From: an uncultured Lachnospiraceae bacterium
GTDB taxonomy: Bacteria; Bacillota; Clostridia; Lachnospirales; Lachnospiraceae
Length of the DNA: 64,000 bases
Direction: 5' to 3'
Assembly (NCBI GenBank): GCA_902779355.1
Contig: CACZBF010000010.1
Span: forward strand, 53,427 to 117,426
The notes beneath the pieces are model-generated. The model did no database searches, was not told where the DNA came from, and worked only from the letters and a program-made list of their open reading frames with translations. This document shows, one piece after another, positions 1 to 8,714 of the stretch (positions are counted from its first letter, which is position 1; each line of letters begins with the position of its first letter). The position numbers and the translations under genes are program-made.

Positions 1-30
1 GCAGCTTTGTATTCCATGGGAGAGAGATAA
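1..30 (+). CDS. C-terminal tail of a truncated upstream gene
   Basis: Frame 1 reads AALYSMGER and stops at TAA (28-30), one base before the TTG start of cbiD. This is the spacing expected for a preceding gene of the same operon, and another cobalamin gene such as cbiC is a reasonable guess. Nine residues are too few to identify a family, and the frame could be open by chance. Confidence 0.35.
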   Translation, partial: AALYSMGER

Positions 31-31
31 G

Positions 32-1147
32 TTGGAAAAGAAGGGAAGGACCGGATTTACAACAGGAAGCTGCGCAGCAGCTGCGGCTAAAGCTGCGACA
101 GAGATGCTGCTGACCGGGGCAGACCTTTCCGCTGTGGAGGTCCAAACACCCGCAGGGATCGTTTACCACACTGAGGTGGAGGAGATTGGGAGAGAAAAGG
201 AAGCCGTTCGGTGTGCGGTCCGAAAGAATGCGGGAGACGATCCAGATGTGACGAACGGAACCCTCATCTTTGCTTGTGTGACGTTCCTCCCGTCAGAAGA
301 TGGAGAGGTCCGGATCGAAGCGGGTGAAGGGATAGGGATCGTGACAAGGCCGGGACTGGATCAGCCGGTCGGACAGCCTGCGATCAATTCCGTGCCACGC
401 AGAATGATCACGGATGCTGTCAAGGAAGTGATGGAGGCGTTCGATAGCAGTCGGTCTGTCCGCGTGGAGATCTTTGTGCCGGACGGAAAAGAACTTGCCG
501 GACGCACGTTTAATCCACGCCTTGGAATCGAGGGCGGGATCTCCATCATTGGCACCACGGGCGTGATCGAACCCATGAGTACAAAAGCGCTTCTGGCTAC
601 CATCCGGGCGGAACTTTCACAGCGGAAAGCAGAGGGCGCGGAGCTTGCCGTGGTCTCGCCCGGAAATTACGGAATGTCTTTTTTGAAGGAACACTACGGT
701 TACAATCTGGACAAGGCTGTGAAGTGTTCAAATTATATCGGAGAGACGATCGATCTGGCGGTGTCCCTCGGATACCGGAAACTCCTCTTGATCGGACATG
801 TGGGAAAATTGATCAAGCTCTCCGGCGGGATCTTCAATACCCATTCCAAGGAGGCTGACTGCAGGATGGAACTGCTTGCGGCGGCAGCCGTAAAAAGCGG
901 AGGGGATTCGGCGCTGCTGAAACAGATCTTGTCCTGTACCAATACCGAGGAAGCTAGCGCGCATGTGAAAGAAGCAGGGATCATGGAACAGACCTTTGCG
1001 GAAGTGATGAGACGCATTTCTTTTTATACCGGCCGAAGAGCACAGGGAAAGGTTGATGTTCAATGCATTGTCTTTTCGCTGACCCAGGGGGTGTTGGGCA
1101 CGACGGAACATGCAGAAGAGGATCTGCGGGAGGAATGTCATGATTGA
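32..1147 (+). CDS. cbiD: Cobalt-precorrin-5B C1-methyltransferase CbiD
   Basis: CbiD methylates C-1 of the corrin ring during anaerobic cobalamin synthesis. The 371-residue protein has the family N-terminal signature RTGFTTGSCAAAAAKAA (residues 6-22), a central GNYGMSFLKE segment and the conserved GHVGKLIKLSGGIFNTHSK stretch near residue 255. The length is normal for CbiD. The start is TTG at 32, preceded by the purine-rich GGGAGAGAG; the frame is open to the window edge, but a further upstream start would add residues that the family does not usually have. It overlaps cbiF by 8 bp, so the two are translationally coupled. Confidence 0.95.
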   Translation: MEKKGRTGFTTGSCAAAAAKAATEMLLTGADLSAVEVQTPAGIVYHTEVEEIGREKEAVRCAVRKNAGDDPDVTNGTLIFACVTFLPSEDGEVRIEAGEGIGIVTRPGLDQPVGQPAINSVPRRMITDAVKEVMEAFDSSRSVRVEIFVPDGKELAGRTFNPRLGIEGGISIIGTTGVIEPMSTKALLATIRAELSQRKAEGAELAVVSPGNYGMSFLKEHYGYNLDKAVKCSNYIGETIDLAVSLGYRKLLLIGHVGKLIKLSGGIFNTHSKEADCRMELLAAAAVKSGGDSALLKQILSCTNTEEASAHVKEAGIMEQTFAEVMRRISFYTGRRAQGKVDVQCIVFSLTQGVLGTTEHAEEDLREECHD

Positions 1148-1910
1148 GTTTGTGGGAGCCGGTCCCGGAGCTGTTGATCTGATCACGGTCAGGGGACGGA
1201 CGTTGCTGGAAGAAGCGGATGTGATCATTTATGCGGGAAGCCTTGTGAATCCGGCACTTTTGTCCCTTGCAAAAGAAGGAGCGCAGCTTTTTGACAGCGC
1301 AAAGATGACCTTGGAGGAGATCATTGCGGTTATGGTGGATGCAGATGCGGCAGGGAAGAACGTGGTACGCCTTCAGACCGGAGATCCAAGTCTATACGGC
1401 GCGATCCGGGAACAGATGGATGCGTTGGATGAAAGAGGGATTGCCTATCGATCCTGTCCCGGTGTGACGGCGGCATTTGGCGCTGCGGCCGCTTGTGGCT
1501 TGGAGTATACGCTGCCCGGGGTCACGCAGACACTGATCCTGACCAGAATGGAAGGAAAAACGGCTGTGCCGGAGAAAGAGGAGATCCGTTCGCTCGCATC
1601 ACACCAAGCATCGATGGCGGTCTATCTAAGTGCGGGGATGTTGAAGGAATTGTCAGTGCGGCTGGTGGAAGGCGGGTGTCCCCCACAAACGCCGGCTGCG
1701 TTGGTCTATAAAGCGACCTGGCCGGAGGAACAAATTTGTTTCTGTACCGTTGCAACTCTGCCCGAAACCGGAGAGCGGCACAAGATCAAGAAAACCGCAC
1801 TTGTCCTTGTCGGAGAGGCGCTACGAACGAAGGATTATGAGCGGTCAAAACTATATGACCCGGCGTTTACGACCGGCTTTCGAACCGGCACGGACGGAGA
1901 ACACACATGA
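1140..1910 (+). CDS. cbiF: Cobalt-precorrin-4 C11-methyltransferase CbiF
   Basis: A SAM-dependent tetrapyrrole methylase that adds the C-11 methyl group in the anaerobic pathway. The N-terminus MIEFVGAGPGAVDLITVRG is the usual start of CbiF/CobM, followed by the IYAGSLVN motif and a GDPSLYGAIREQ loop typical of the tetrapyrrole methylase fold. A longer frame opens at 1110, but ATG 1140 matches the family N-terminus and sits in the overlap with the cbiD stop. The length of 256 residues fits the family. It ends in an ATGA overlap with cbiG. Confidence 0.95.
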   Translation: MIEFVGAGPGAVDLITVRGRTLLEEADVIIYAGSLVNPALLSLAKEGAQLFDSAKMTLEEIIAVMVDADAAGKNVVRLQTGDPSLYGAIREQMDALDERGIAYRSCPGVTAAFGAAAACGLEYTLPGVTQTLILTRMEGKTAVPEKEEIRSLASHQASMAVYLSAGMLKELSVRLVEGGCPPQTPAALVYKATWPEEQICFCTVATLPETGERHKIKKTALVLVGEALRTKDYERSKLYDPAFTTGFRTGTDGEHT

Positions 1911-2920
1911 AAAAGATGGCAATCTGTTTTTCCGGGGCAGGAAAGACATTGGTTCGTAGGCTGCAAACCGCAGTGCAGGAAAAAGGTATGAAACCGATAG
2001 AAGGGTATTGCCTTGTACGTTCGAACAATACTGTGGATGAAACAGAGACTTTGATCCCCTATGCTGGCACAGTGGAGGAATGGGCTGCGTTGGCAGCGGG
2101 ATCTCATGCCTGTGCAATATTCGTCGGCGCAACGGGGATTGCAGTACGCGCGGTCGCTGGGATCGTGCGGGACAAATTGACGGATATTCCGGTCATTGTG
2201 ATCGATGACCTGGGACAATTTGTAATTCCACTCCTTTCCGGACACTTAGGCGGCGCCAATCAGATCGCCATGACACTTGCCGCGCTGCTGGATGCCGTTC
2301 CGGTCATCACGACTGCGACTGATCTGCACGATGCTTTTTCTGTGGATACGTTTGCGAGAGAACAGCGGCTTCGCATTGTAAACCGGGAGGGGATCAAATC
2401 GGTTTCTGCCAAGGCGTTGGAAGGAAAACCCGTCACGCTTTCGTGGAAGCAGTATCCGCCAAAGAATCCAGTGGATGTGATCGTGGCTGATGAAACAGAT
2501 CGGGAATACACGCTGCTCTTATCACCAAAACCGTATGTACTCGGGATTGGTATGAAGAGGGGTCAGGATCCGGCAGAGACGGAACGGTTTGTTAGGGATT
2601 GTCTGCAACAGCATGGGATTTCGATGGAAGAACTCTATGCAATCGGCACGATTGACTTAAAGGAACAGGAAAAGGCAATCCTGTTTCTTTCCCGGAAATA
2701 TAGGATTCCGGTGCTGAGTTTTGATGCCGCGTTGCTTGAACAGGCGGAGGGAGACTTTGCGGGTTCGATGTTTGTCAAAGAAACCGTTGGCGTGGACAAT
2801 GTTTGCGAGAGAGCTGCGAGACTCGCAGCGGGAGTAAAGGCGGAGAGGGTGATTGGTAAAACAAAGGGGGACGGCGTGACATTAGCAGTTTATCGGAGAG
2901 GAGAAAGATCCTATGTCTAA
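1907..2920 (+). CDS. cbiG: Cobalt-precorrin-5A hydrolase CbiG
   Basis: CbiG opens the delta-lactone of cobalt-precorrin-5A and releases acetaldehyde, a step specific to the anaerobic route. The 337 residues show the N-terminal and central CbiG regions (IFVGATGIAVRAVAG near residue 70, SGHLGGANQIA near 112) and a C-terminal CobE/CbiG_C-like part with LGIGMKRG (near 207) and IGTIDLKEQE. The start ATG shares the ATGA with the cbiF stop. The protein ends 8 bp inside cbiH, continuing the coupled operon. Confidence 0.95.
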   Translation: MKKMAICFSGAGKTLVRRLQTAVQEKGMKPIEGYCLVRSNNTVDETETLIPYAGTVEEWAALAAGSHACAIFVGATGIAVRAVAGIVRDKLTDIPVIVIDDLGQFVIPLLSGHLGGANQIAMTLAALLDAVPVITTATDLHDAFSVDTFAREQRLRIVNREGIKSVSAKALEGKPVTLSWKQYPPKNPVDVIVADETDREYTLLLSPKPYVLGIGMKRGQDPAETERFVRDCLQQHGISMEELYAIGTIDLKEQEKAILFLSRKYRIPVLSFDAALLEQAEGDFAGSMFVKETVGVDNVCERAARLAAGVKAERVIGKTKGDGVTLAVYRRGERSYV

Positions 2921-3689
2921 GATCTTCGTAGTTGGGATCGGACCGGGAGATCGGATCTACAGGACGCTGCAGGCAGAACAGGCATTGAAAGAAAGCAACG
3001 TTCTGGTCGGTTACGGTCCGTATCTGGAGTTGATCCAAAGTGACTTCCCGGAAAAAGTATATATTTCCAGCGGCATGCGGCAGGAAAAGGAGAGATGCAG
3101 GAAGTGCATCGATATGGCTGCAGAAGGGAAGACCGTTGCGCTGGTCTGCAGCGGTGATGCGGGTGTCTACGGGATGGCATCTCTCCTTCTGGAAACAGCA
3201 GCGGAGATGGCGGAAGAAAAAAACGGCAGCGGACGCTCGTTTCCGCAGATCAAGGTCATCCCGGGTGTGACGGCGGCGCTGTCCGGCAGTGCAATCTTGG
3301 GTGCGCCGTTGGGGCATGATTTTTGCGTGATCAGTCTAAGCAATCTCCTTACGTCGTGGGAAGTGATTGAAAAAAGGCTGCGCTGCGCTGCGGAGGGAGA
3401 TTTTTGCATCGCAATCTATAATCCGGGCAGTCACAGCAGGACAGAAAATCTCAAGCGTGCCTGTGAGGTCCTTTTGAACCACGTTCCACCGGATCGCCTT
3501 TGCGGCGTGGTGAGAATGATCGGAAGAGAAGGAGAGGAATGGACGCTTTGCACGTTGAAGGAACTGTCGGCTTTTTCCGCCGATATGTTTCAGACGATCT
3601 TTATCGGAAATTCTAAAACAAGAGAAAGAAACGGGTGGATGGTGACACCGAGAGGGTATGATGCAGGATCGGAACGATCAGAAAAGTAA
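2913..3689 (+). CDS. cbiH: Precorrin-3B C17-methyltransferase, CbiH/CobJ type
   Basis: This enzyme performs ring contraction with C-17 methylation to give cobalt-precorrin-4. It is a tetrapyrrole methylase of 258 residues with GIGPGDRIYRT at the N-terminus, the VGYGPYLELI segment, a CSGDAGVYGMA loop (near residue 75) and VIPGVTAALSGSAILGAPLGHDF, which is characteristic of CobJ/CbiH. No iron-sulfur or extra C-terminal domain is present. It overlaps cbiG upstream and runs 32 bp into the following fusion gene. Confidence 0.94.
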   Translation: MSKIFVVGIGPGDRIYRTLQAEQALKESNVLVGYGPYLELIQSDFPEKVYISSGMRQEKERCRKCIDMAAEGKTVALVCSGDAGVYGMASLLLETAAEMAEEKNGSGRSFPQIKVIPGVTAALSGSAILGAPLGHDFCVISLSNLLTSWEVIEKRLRCAAEGDFCIAIYNPGSHSRTENLKRACEVLLNHVPPDRLCGVVRMIGREGEEWTLCTLKELSAFSADMFQTIFIGNSKTRERNGWMVTPRGYDAGSERSEK

Positions 3690-5694
3690 TAAAATCATTG
3701 TATTTGCAGGGACGACGGAAGGGCGGCTGCTTTCCGACCGATTGTGTGAGAGCGGCATCACACATCTTGTATCCGTGGTATCGGACTGTGGAAAGGAGAT
3801 GTTGGAGGAGCACGCACGTCGGACCATATTGACAGGCAGGATGGACGAAGCGGCGATCATGTCCTGTCTGAAGCAACATGGTTTCAGGACGGGAGATTTT
3901 TTGATAGATGCGACGCATCCCTATGCGGTCGAAGCGACCGGAAATCTGCGACGGGCGGCTGTGCGATCGGGTGTCACTTATCTTCGGATTACAAGAAAAA
4001 GCATGCCTGTGGTCGGAGAGCATGTCCGTCAATACGAGACACTCTCCTCATGCGCGAAGGCAGTGGATCACCACTCCGGCAACATTTTGCTGACTACGGG
4101 GAGTAAGGAGCTGGAGCAATTCTGCGATGTGGTATCATTGGATACGATCAGCAGAACCTATGTCAGAGTGTTGCCAACAGAGGAAAGCATTGCCTGCTGC
4201 AGGCGATGCGGGGTTGAGACTGCGCATATCCTAGCGCTGCAGGGGCCTTTTACCGCAGATTTGAATATGGCCCTTTTCAGGCAGTATCAGATTGTACACA
4301 TGATCACCAAAGAAAGCGGTGCTGAGGGTGGATTTCCGGAGAAAGTGGAAGCGGCCAGAACGGCGGGGGTGACGCTGCATGTGCTTTCCCGTCCGGCAGA
4401 TCCGGACGGTGTGAGCCTTGAAGAGGCATACCGGATGCTTTCCGGAATGAACTGGAACGACGGCCGCCCAAGAAAGGTTTCGCTCATCGGAGTTGGCATG
4501 GGGACGGAGGCGACGTTGACGGAAGAAGCGAGGGCTCTTTTGGCGAAGGCAGAGGTGCTCTTTGGCGCGCCGCGACTTTTGCCTGAACAGGATTTTCGAC
4601 AGTCATTTCCGCTTTATCGTTCGGAGGATATTCTTCCGATGCTGGAAGTACATCCGGAATGGAGAGAGATTGCAATCCTGTTTTCCGGAGACAGCGGGTT
4701 TTATAGCGGCGCCAAAGCCATGGCTGCGGCGTTGAAAGAGAAGATGCCGGAAGTGTCCATTCAATCGATCGCAGGCATTAGTAGTGTCGCTTATCTTGCC
4801 GCGCGTTTGAGTGAGAGCTACGAGGACGCGGCGATCGTCAGTCTTCACGGGAGAAATTGCAATGGACAGATGGGCGTTTTGCTGGATAAGATCCGACGGT
4901 ACAGAAAAACATTTGTGCTGGCGGCTTCCACAGAGGAAGTGAGAGAATTGACCTGCCGCTTAAAGGAAAATGCCATCTGCGCAGAGATCGTGATCGGTTG
5001 CGACCTCTCTTATGAGGACGAACGGATCGTGAAGCTTGATTTGTCAGATGATGCGTGGCCGGAGATTGATGGGAAAACGACGCTCCTCACGCTCTTGATC
5101 CGAAACCCCAATCCGGAGAAGAGGCTGCTCCTTCCGGCACTTCCGGACGAAGTTTTTTTGCGCGGGAAAGCACCGATGACAAAAGAGTGCATCCGGCATG
5201 AAAGTATCCGAAGGATGCAATTGAAAGAAGGAGATATCGTGTATGACATCGGCGGCGGGACGGGTTCGGTGACGATCGAAACCGCATTGCTTCATCCGAC
5301 GCTGCAGGTGTTTTCGATTGAAAAAGACGCGGAGGCTTGTGTCTGCATCCGGGAAAACATGGCAAATCACAGATGCAGCAATGTCACATTGGTGGAAGGG
5401 GAAGCGCCGGAGACACTGACAAATCTCCCGGAGCCGGATGCGGTTTTTCTCGGAGGCTGCGGCGGGAGACTGAAAGAAATCCTGTCGACACTGCAGAAGA
5501 AGCGAAACGGAATCCGGGTCGTAATGAATATCGTAACGCCGGAGACGATGGCGGAATGGATGGAGGTACAGAGGGAGATGTCTGTACAGGGAGAAGAGAT
5601 GGTGCAGTTGACTATCAGTGCCTTTCAACGGGTCGGAGAACATCGAATCCCGCAAACCCGGAATCCGGTGACGATCGTGAGTTTTGTACTATGA
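3658..5694 (+). CDS. Three-enzyme fusion: precorrin-6A reductase (CbiJ), CbiE and CbiT
   Basis: One 678-residue chain carries three consecutive activities. Residues 10-260 are a CbiJ/CobK reductase (IIVFAGTTEGRLLSD start, DATHPYAVEAT, LQGPF). Residues 271-470 are a CbiE methylase (KVSLIGVGMGTEATLTEEA, ALLAKAEVLFGAPRLL, FSGDSGFYSGA). Residues 496-678 are a CbiT methylase/decarboxylase with the SAM motif YDIGGGTGSVTIE near 525. The reaction order is reduction of precorrin-6A, then C-5/C-15 methylation and decarboxylation to precorrin-8. CbiE-CbiT fusions (CobL) are well known; adding CbiJ at the N-terminus is less usual. ATG 3658 or 3661 could be the start. It overlaps cbiH and, by ATGA, cbiA. 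Confidence 0.93.
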   Translation: MMQDRNDQKSNKIIVFAGTTEGRLLSDRLCESGITHLVSVVSDCGKEMLEEHARRTILTGRMDEAAIMSCLKQHGFRTGDFLIDATHPYAVEATGNLRRAAVRSGVTYLRITRKSMPVVGEHVRQYETLSSCAKAVDHHSGNILLTTGSKELEQFCDVVSLDTISRTYVRVLPTEESIACCRRCGVETAHILALQGPFTADLNMALFRQYQIVHMITKESGAEGGFPEKVEAARTAGVTLHVLSRPADPDGVSLEEAYRMLSGMNWNDGRPRKVSLIGVGMGTEATLTEEARALLAKAEVLFGAPRLLPEQDFRQSFPLYRSEDILPMLEVHPEWREIAILFSGDSGFYSGAKAMAAALKEKMPEVSIQSIAGISSVAYLAARLSESYEDAAIVSLHGRNCNGQMGVLLDKIRRYRKTFVLAASTEEVRELTCRLKENAICAEIVIGCDLSYEDERIVKLDLSDDAWPEIDGKTTLLTLLIRNPNPEKRLLLPALPDEVFLRGKAPMTKECIRHESIRRMQLKEGDIVYDIGGGTGSVTIETALLHPTLQVFSIEKDAEACVCIRENMANHRCSNVTLVEGEAPETLTNLPEPDAVFLGGCGGRLKEILSTLQKKRNGIRVVMNIVTPETMAEWMEVQREMSVQGEEMVQLTISAFQRVGEHRIPQTRNPVTIVSFVL

Positions 5695-7124
5695 GAAACG
5701 AAGGATCGCAAAAATCATCAAACCGAATGATGATCGCCGCTCCACGGAGCGGAAGCGGGAAGACGCTCATTACCTGTGCGATATTACACTGGTTGAAAGC
5801 AAATGGATATTCTCCGGTGTCTTTGAAATGCGGGCCTGATTATATTGATCCGATGTTTCATCGAACAGTGCTTGGGGTGGAGAGCGGCAATCTGGATTCC
5901 TATTTTATGGATGCAGATGTCATCTGCCGCACGGTCATGGAAACCGAAGGTGACTGTGTTTGCATGGAGGGCGTGATGGGGCTGTATGACGGTGTGTCAC
6001 CGGATTACATAGAGGGCTCCGCTTATGAGATTGCTTCACTTACAAAAACGCCAATCCTGCTAATTGTAGATGCAAAAGGAGCGGGTAGGACGCTGATTTC
6101 CGTTGTGAAAGGGATACTTGCGGAGGATGAGAACCGACTGGTCCGAGGTGTTCTTTTCAATCGGATGTCAGAGCGGTTCTATGCAAAGATCGCGTCTGTG
6201 GCGGAGAGTGAATGGAAGCAGGCGGGATTTGCAGTGAAACTGCTCGGATTTCTTCCGGAGCTCCCGGAGGTGCGGATCGAAAGTCGGTATCTTGGATTGA
6301 AACTGCCGGAGGAAGTGACCGGTCTGAAAGAGCAGATTAAGACTGTTTCAGAGGTACTTTCGGCACACTGTGATATGCAGACTGTGTTTGCGATGATGGC
6401 AGATGCCGTGCCTTTGGAAAGGAAAGAAGCTGCTTCCGGGACACTCGGATTGACTACAGGCGTCATGTCCGGACAGGGACACCAAGACTCTCCAATCCTT
6501 GCAGTGGCATATGACAGCGCATTTTGCTTTTATTATCGCGCCAATTTTGCTGCTTTAGAAGCGTGTGGTGCGCAGATCGTGTTCTTTTCCCCATTAAGTG
6601 ACACGCGTCTTCCGAAAGGAACAACAGGACTGCTTCTCGGTGGGGGATATCCGGAGTTGTACGCTGCAAAACTGAGCGAAAACCGGGAGATGTGCAACGC
6701 AGTTCAAGAAGCGGTCTCATCCGGTATGCCCGTGCTTGCGGAGTGTGGTGGGTTTTTGTACTTACACGAGTCTCTACAGGATAGTGTCGGCCATGTTTAT
6801 CCGATGGTGGGTGTCGTGAAGGGGGCGTGTTATCCTGCAGGCCATTCAGTGCGGTTCGGGTATTGCGAGATCATAGAGGGAAAGCACGACGAAGATTGGT
6901 TTCTCATCGGTCTGAAAGGGCATGAGTTCCATTATTATGAAAGCACGGCGTCGGGAGATCGATGTATGCTGAAAAAAGCTTCCACCGGAGAATTACAGGA
7001 CGCTATGGGAGGAGCAGGCTGTCAACTCTGGGGGTTCCCGCATTTTTATTATCCTTCTGATCAGGGTTTTGCGCAACATTTTGTAAAAGAAATGAAAGAG
7101 TATGCGGACACGCGTTCGGTTTGA
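5691..7124 (+). CDS. cbiA: Cobyrinate a,c-diamide synthase CbiA
   Basis: CbiA amidates the a and c side chains of cobyrinate using glutamine and ATP. The 477 residues contain the P-loop APRSGSGKT (near residue 17), CGPDYIDPMFH, and a class I glutamine amidotransferase half with LLGGGYPELYA and the catalytic-cysteine segment VLAECGGFLYL, then GHEFHYYE. The open frame extends back to 5337, but that part overlaps the previous gene; ATG 5691 gives the normal family N-terminus and an ATGA junction. It is the last cobalamin gene in the window, and cobD, cbiP and cbiB are not seen here. Confidence 0.95.
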   Translation: MRNEGSQKSSNRMMIAAPRSGSGKTLITCAILHWLKANGYSPVSLKCGPDYIDPMFHRTVLGVESGNLDSYFMDADVICRTVMETEGDCVCMEGVMGLYDGVSPDYIEGSAYEIASLTKTPILLIVDAKGAGRTLISVVKGILAEDENRLVRGVLFNRMSERFYAKIASVAESEWKQAGFAVKLLGFLPELPEVRIESRYLGLKLPEEVTGLKEQIKTVSEVLSAHCDMQTVFAMMADAVPLERKEAASGTLGLTTGVMSGQGHQDSPILAVAYDSAFCFYYRANFAALEACGAQIVFFSPLSDTRLPKGTTGLLLGGGYPELYAAKLSENREMCNAVQEAVSSGMPVLAECGGFLYLHESLQDSVGHVYPMVGVVKGACYPAGHSVRFGYCEIIEGKHDEDWFLIGLKGHEFHYYESTASGDRCMLKKASTGELQDAMGGAGCQLWGFPHFYYPSDQGFAQHFVKEMKEYADTRSV

Positions 7125-7149
7125 CAGAAAGGGCTCTTTATCGTAGAAT
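7121..7149 (+). promoter_or_regulatory. Vegetative promoter for the LCP-glmS operon
   Basis: TTGACA (7121-7126) and TAGAAT (7144-7149) are separated by exactly 17 bp. The -35 box overlaps the cbiA stop codon (7122-7124), so the promoter lies right at the boundary of the two transcription units. The expected start is about 33 bp ahead of the ATG at 7190. Confidence 0.8.
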
Positions 7150-7189
7150 AAACTTTGATTGTTTCAATAAAAAAAGGAAAAGAAAAGCA

Positions 7190-8641
7190 ATGGCAAATCA
7201 ACCACCGCGGAGAACTCCTCCCAAGGGAGGGCATCCGCAGAACGGTTCCAATAGATCGTCGAACGGGCAAAGACGCAGCAGTTCGGCGCAGAATAACGGG
7301 AGACCATCCGGCAGCCGGAGTGGCAGTACGCAAGGGCGGAGTGGATCCGGACAAGGTAGAGGACCGGCCCCGCAGAGCAGGAATGGCCAGGCAAGAAGAC
7401 CGGCACCGGCGCAGACAGCGCCAAAAAGACCCACCGGCAAGAAGAACCCCGCAAAAAAGAAACGCAAGAAGCGGATCACGATCTTTGTTGTGGAAATGGT
7501 AGTGCTGGGGATCCTGTTATTGCTGCTGTTCGGGTATACCAAGATCGGTTTCGGACGGATCACGCATGAGGGGATCAAGATCGGAGATCTAGATATCAAC
7601 GAGCTGGATTCGGAGACGAAGGAGCTGCTGAACGGGTATACGACGATCGCTTTGTTCGGGATCGATAACCACGATGCCGGGAATTTCAGCAACGGGCGGA
7701 CCGATACGATCATCATCGCGTGTATCAACAATGACACGAAAGAAGTCCGGCTTTGCTCGGTGTACCGTGATACGTATCTGAATATCGGAGACGGCGTTTA
7801 TACGAAGTGTAATGCGGCTTACCAGGAGGGAGGTCCGCAGCAGGCGATCTCCATGCTGGATAATAACCTGGATTTGGATATCACGGACTACATCACGGTA
7901 GATTTCAACGCGATGGTGGATATCATCGATCTGCTGAACGGCATTACGCTGACAATCACGCAGGAAGAGCTCGAGGCAATGTGCGGCACGCACCGCGTCG
8001 GGACGGATGAAGCCGGCAATCCGATCTATGAGCAGTCTGAGAATTATCTGGAGACCGTCGCGGAAGCGGCAGGACAGAAACCGGATTACAATTTGGTTGC
8101 GGGAACACAGAACTGCTCCGGTGTGACGGCAGTGGCATACTGCCGCGTACGGTATACGTCGGGAGATGACTATCGGCGTTCGGAGCGCCAGCGTGAGGTG
8201 ATTAGCCAGATTATCGCGAAGTCCAAAGAAGCGGATGCAGATACGATCGTGAAGATCATCAACACCGTGTTCGGAGAAATCGCGACGAGCTACAGCAATA
8301 TGCAGCTTTTGACCATGGCATCGCAGTTTGCAAGTTACGAGCTCGTGGATTCGGCGGGATTCCCGTTCTACAAGAACACCAAGAGCGTCGGGAAGTCGGG
8401 CAGTTGTGTCATTCCTTGCGATCTGGTAGATAATGTGAAGCATCTGCATGAGTTCCTGTATCAGGATACCTCTTATACGCCGACGGATACGGTAGAGTCG
8501 ATCTCGAAGGAGATCACGAACAAGACGGGCTATACGAGAGATGATGCGGATGACAGGCTTTACGGCAGTGTAGTTCCGGGCGCGGATGCGGCAGCGGTTC
8601 CGGAGGATGCCGGAGCAGAGGCAGTCCCGGCAGCCGAATAA
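7190..8641 (+). CDS. LytR-CpsA-Psr (LCP) family cell-wall polymer ligase
   Basis: LCP proteins transfer polyprenyl-phosphate-linked glycopolymers such as teichoic acid or capsule onto peptidoglycan outside the membrane. The 483-residue protein has a basic, disordered N-terminus rich in R, S, G and P (residues 1-90), one membrane segment (about 96-116) and an LCP domain with TIALFGIDN, GRTDTIIIACIN, VRLCSVYRDTYLNI and YCRVRYTSGDDYRRSERQR. The frame is open from TTG 7121, but that codon is inside the promoter; ATG 7190 follows AAGGAAAAG. Genes downstream make sugar precursor and glycans, consistent with this role. Confidence 0.9.
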   Translation: MANQPPRRTPPKGGHPQNGSNRSSNGQRRSSSAQNNGRPSGSRSGSTQGRSGSGQGRGPAPQSRNGQARRPAPAQTAPKRPTGKKNPAKKKRKKRITIFVVEMVVLGILLLLLFGYTKIGFGRITHEGIKIGDLDINELDSETKELLNGYTTIALFGIDNHDAGNFSNGRTDTIIIACINNDTKEVRLCSVYRDTYLNIGDGVYTKCNAAYQEGGPQQAISMLDNNLDLDITDYITVDFNAMVDIIDLLNGITLTITQEELEAMCGTHRVGTDEAGNPIYEQSENYLETVAEAAGQKPDYNLVAGTQNCSGVTAVAYCRVRYTSGDDYRRSERQREVISQIIAKSKEADADTIVKIINTVFGEIATSYSNMQLLTMASQFASYELVDSAGFPFYKNTKSVGKSGSCVIPCDLVDNVKHLHEFLYQDTSYTPTDTVESISKEITNKTGYTRDDADDRLYGSVVPGADAAAVPEDAGAEAVPAAE

Positions 8642-8658
8642 AAGGGAAACATTGAGGC

Positions 8659-8696
8659 GGAAACACTGATTCCAAGCGGGGTCAGTGTTTCCTTTA
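8659..8696 (+). other. Hairpin between the LCP gene and glmS
   Basis: GGAAACACTGA (8659-8669) pairs perfectly with TCAGTGTTTCC (8682-8692) around a 12-nt loop, followed only by TTTAC. It could be a weak terminator or a processing/attenuation structure that sets glmS expression relative to the LCP gene. The gap is too short to hold a glmS ribozyme. Confidence 0.55.
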
Positions 8697-8714
8697 CAAA
8701 GAGGAGAAAACAAC

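Noticed and set aside
5337..5690. Long upstream extension of the cbiA frame
   Set aside because: It lies entirely within the CbiT part of the fusion gene, and ATG 5691 gives the normal CbiA N-terminus.
8642..8714. glmS ribozyme ahead of glmS
   Set aside because: Only 73 bp are available and no ribozyme core is seen, only one simple hairpin.
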